Part shown: positions 5,282 through 5,958 of the stretch, piece by piece | Layout: each line of letters opens with the position of its first letter | How positions within the stretch are numbered: the first letter of the stretch is position 1 | Source: an uncultured Ignavibacteria bacterium | GTDB taxonomy: Bacteria; Bacteroidota; Ignavibacteria; Tepidaquicellales; Tepidaquicellaceae | DNA length: 5,958 nt | Direction of reading: 5' to 3' | NCBI GenBank assembly: GCA_937924675.1 | Contig: CALEVL010000166.1 | Coordinates: 1 to 5,958, forward strand | Notes under the pieces: model-generated | Database searches by the model: none | What the model was told of the DNA's origin: nothing | What the model saw: only the letters and a program-made list of their open reading frames with translations | Position numbers and translations under genes: made by a program

Positions 5282-5958
5282 TTAATTTTTCGGAATAGAA
5301 ATTGAAATATTTATTAATGTACCTATAGCTTGACGGGAATCTATGTCAATTCCTGCTCCGGATATTTTTGCTCTTTCAAAAAGACTCATAAGCCCTAGTC
5401 CGCGTTTTGATTTGGACATCAGAACATCAAAACCTTTTCCGTTATCTTTGACATTAACGGATACTTCTTTCGAATCCTTTAATACAGAGATAACGGCCTC
5501 GGTTGCTTCCGAATGTTTGAGAATATTATTAATACTTTCCTGTATCATTCTGAAAAGATTTATCTCTGTCTCCTGATCAAAAAGTTTGTCAATGTTATCC
5601 AGTTCATATCTGAATTTAATTGAAGAAGATTTGGATGCCCTCTCAATGATTGATTCAATTGCTTTTGTTAAGCCAAGTTGTTCCAGCTGATAAGGATGCA
5701 GATTGTAAGAAATCTCTCTAACTTCCTGAAGTGAGGATGAACTGATCTTCGAGATATCAGCGATCAATTCCGGATTTTTCAGCGGATCTTTCAAACCAAG
5801 CAGTGCTTTGTTTTTTATAATAAGTAAATCCTGTCCCAGAGTATCGTGAAGTTCACCTGCAATTCTTTTCCTTTCAGCTTCCTGTGTATTTATAAGTTGT
5901 TTGGTAAACTCAGACTGACGATGAAGTTCTTCTCTTATCTTTGATATTTTTCTCTGCC
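5282..5958 (-). CDS. Sensor histidine kinase, NarX/DegS type (HisKA_3 + HATPase), N-terminus outside window
   Basis: The frame is open from the window edge (first full codon at 5956) to TAA at 5282-5284, giving the last 224 residues of a larger kinase. A start at the TTG at 5794 would be wrong, because the dimerisation/phosphoacceptor box lies upstream of it. EAERKRIAGELHDTLGQDLL occupies visible residues 26-45, with the acceptor His37 at 5846-5848. A charged helical linker precedes it. Then come the family-typical REISYNLHPYQLEQLGL (about 80-96) and the ATPase: N-box QESINN (about 139-144), G1 DNGKGF (about 171-176), G2 RGLGL (about 185-189) and a terminal GT in QAIGTL. All catalytic motifs are intact, so it should autophosphorylate and pass phosphate to the regulator 12 bases downstream. 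The sensor part is unseen. The H-box continuation LLIIKNKALLGL recalls kinases with two-component-regulator propeller sensors, but that is a memory-based guess. Confidence 0.95.
   Translation of the reverse strand, partial: QRKISKIREELHRQSEFTKQLINTQEAERKRIAGELHDTLGQDLLIIKNKALLGLKDPLKNPELIADISKISSSSLQEVREISYNLHPYQLEQLGLTKAIESIIERASKSSSIKFRYELDNIDKLFDQETEINLFRMIQESINNILKHSEATEAVISVLKDSKEVSVNVKDNGKGFDVLMSKSKRGLGLMSLFERAKISGAGIDIDSRQAIGTLINISISIPKN

Noticed and set aside
1..5958. CRISPR array, tRNA/rRNA genes, insertion sequences or phage genes
   Set aside because: No regularly spaced direct repeats, transposase-like frames, terminal inverted repeats or tRNA cloverleaf sequences were seen on either strand.

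Overview
This window most likely comes from an AT-rich member of the Bacteroidetes/Chlorobi/Ignavibacteria branch, with Ignavibacteria-like bacteria as the best guess. The strongest pointer is the C-terminal tail of the protein at 15-1397. It starts with QNYPNPFNPNT and ends in a Por-secretion-type (type IX secretion, T9SS) sorting domain, a signature very common in Ignavibacteria and relatives. The exported beta-propeller-like proteins, the C-terminal dockerin-like module and the NarL-type two-component pair fit that assignment. It rests on motif recognition, not on a search.

All five genes lie on the minus strand, so transcription runs from high to low coordinates. (1) 5958-5282: the C-terminal 224 residues of a NarX/DegS-type sensor histidine kinase, cut by the window edge. 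(2) 5269-4616: its NarL/FixJ-type response regulator, 12 bases downstream and clearly the partner. (3) 4615-4437: a roughly 180-base gap with several TGTGA/TCACA elements, a TTCACA-N11-TGTGAA inverted repeat and a TATAAT hexamer, the best candidate for an internal promoter/operator. (4) 4436-4086: a stand-alone CheY-like receiver. (5) 4062-1966: a large exported protein with Asp-box-like repeats and two EF-hand-like (dockerin-like) calcium loops at its C terminus. (6) 1965-1853: a structured gap with a perfect 9-bp hairpin. (7) 1852-1514: a 112-residue Cys- and Lys-rich protein of unknown function with an excellent ribosome-binding site. (8) 1513-1398: a gap holding two interleaved perfect 10-bp inverted repeats (pseudoknot or switch topology). 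(9) 1397-15: a secreted T9SS cargo protein with six WxxTNGGxxW-like repeats.

A plausible reading is a sensory pair followed by a second transcription unit that carries a receiver and two or three surface or secreted proteins. Whether the NarL-type regulator acts on the 4437-4615 region is inference. The least explained parts are the small Cys/Lys-rich protein and the RNA-like structures on either side of it.
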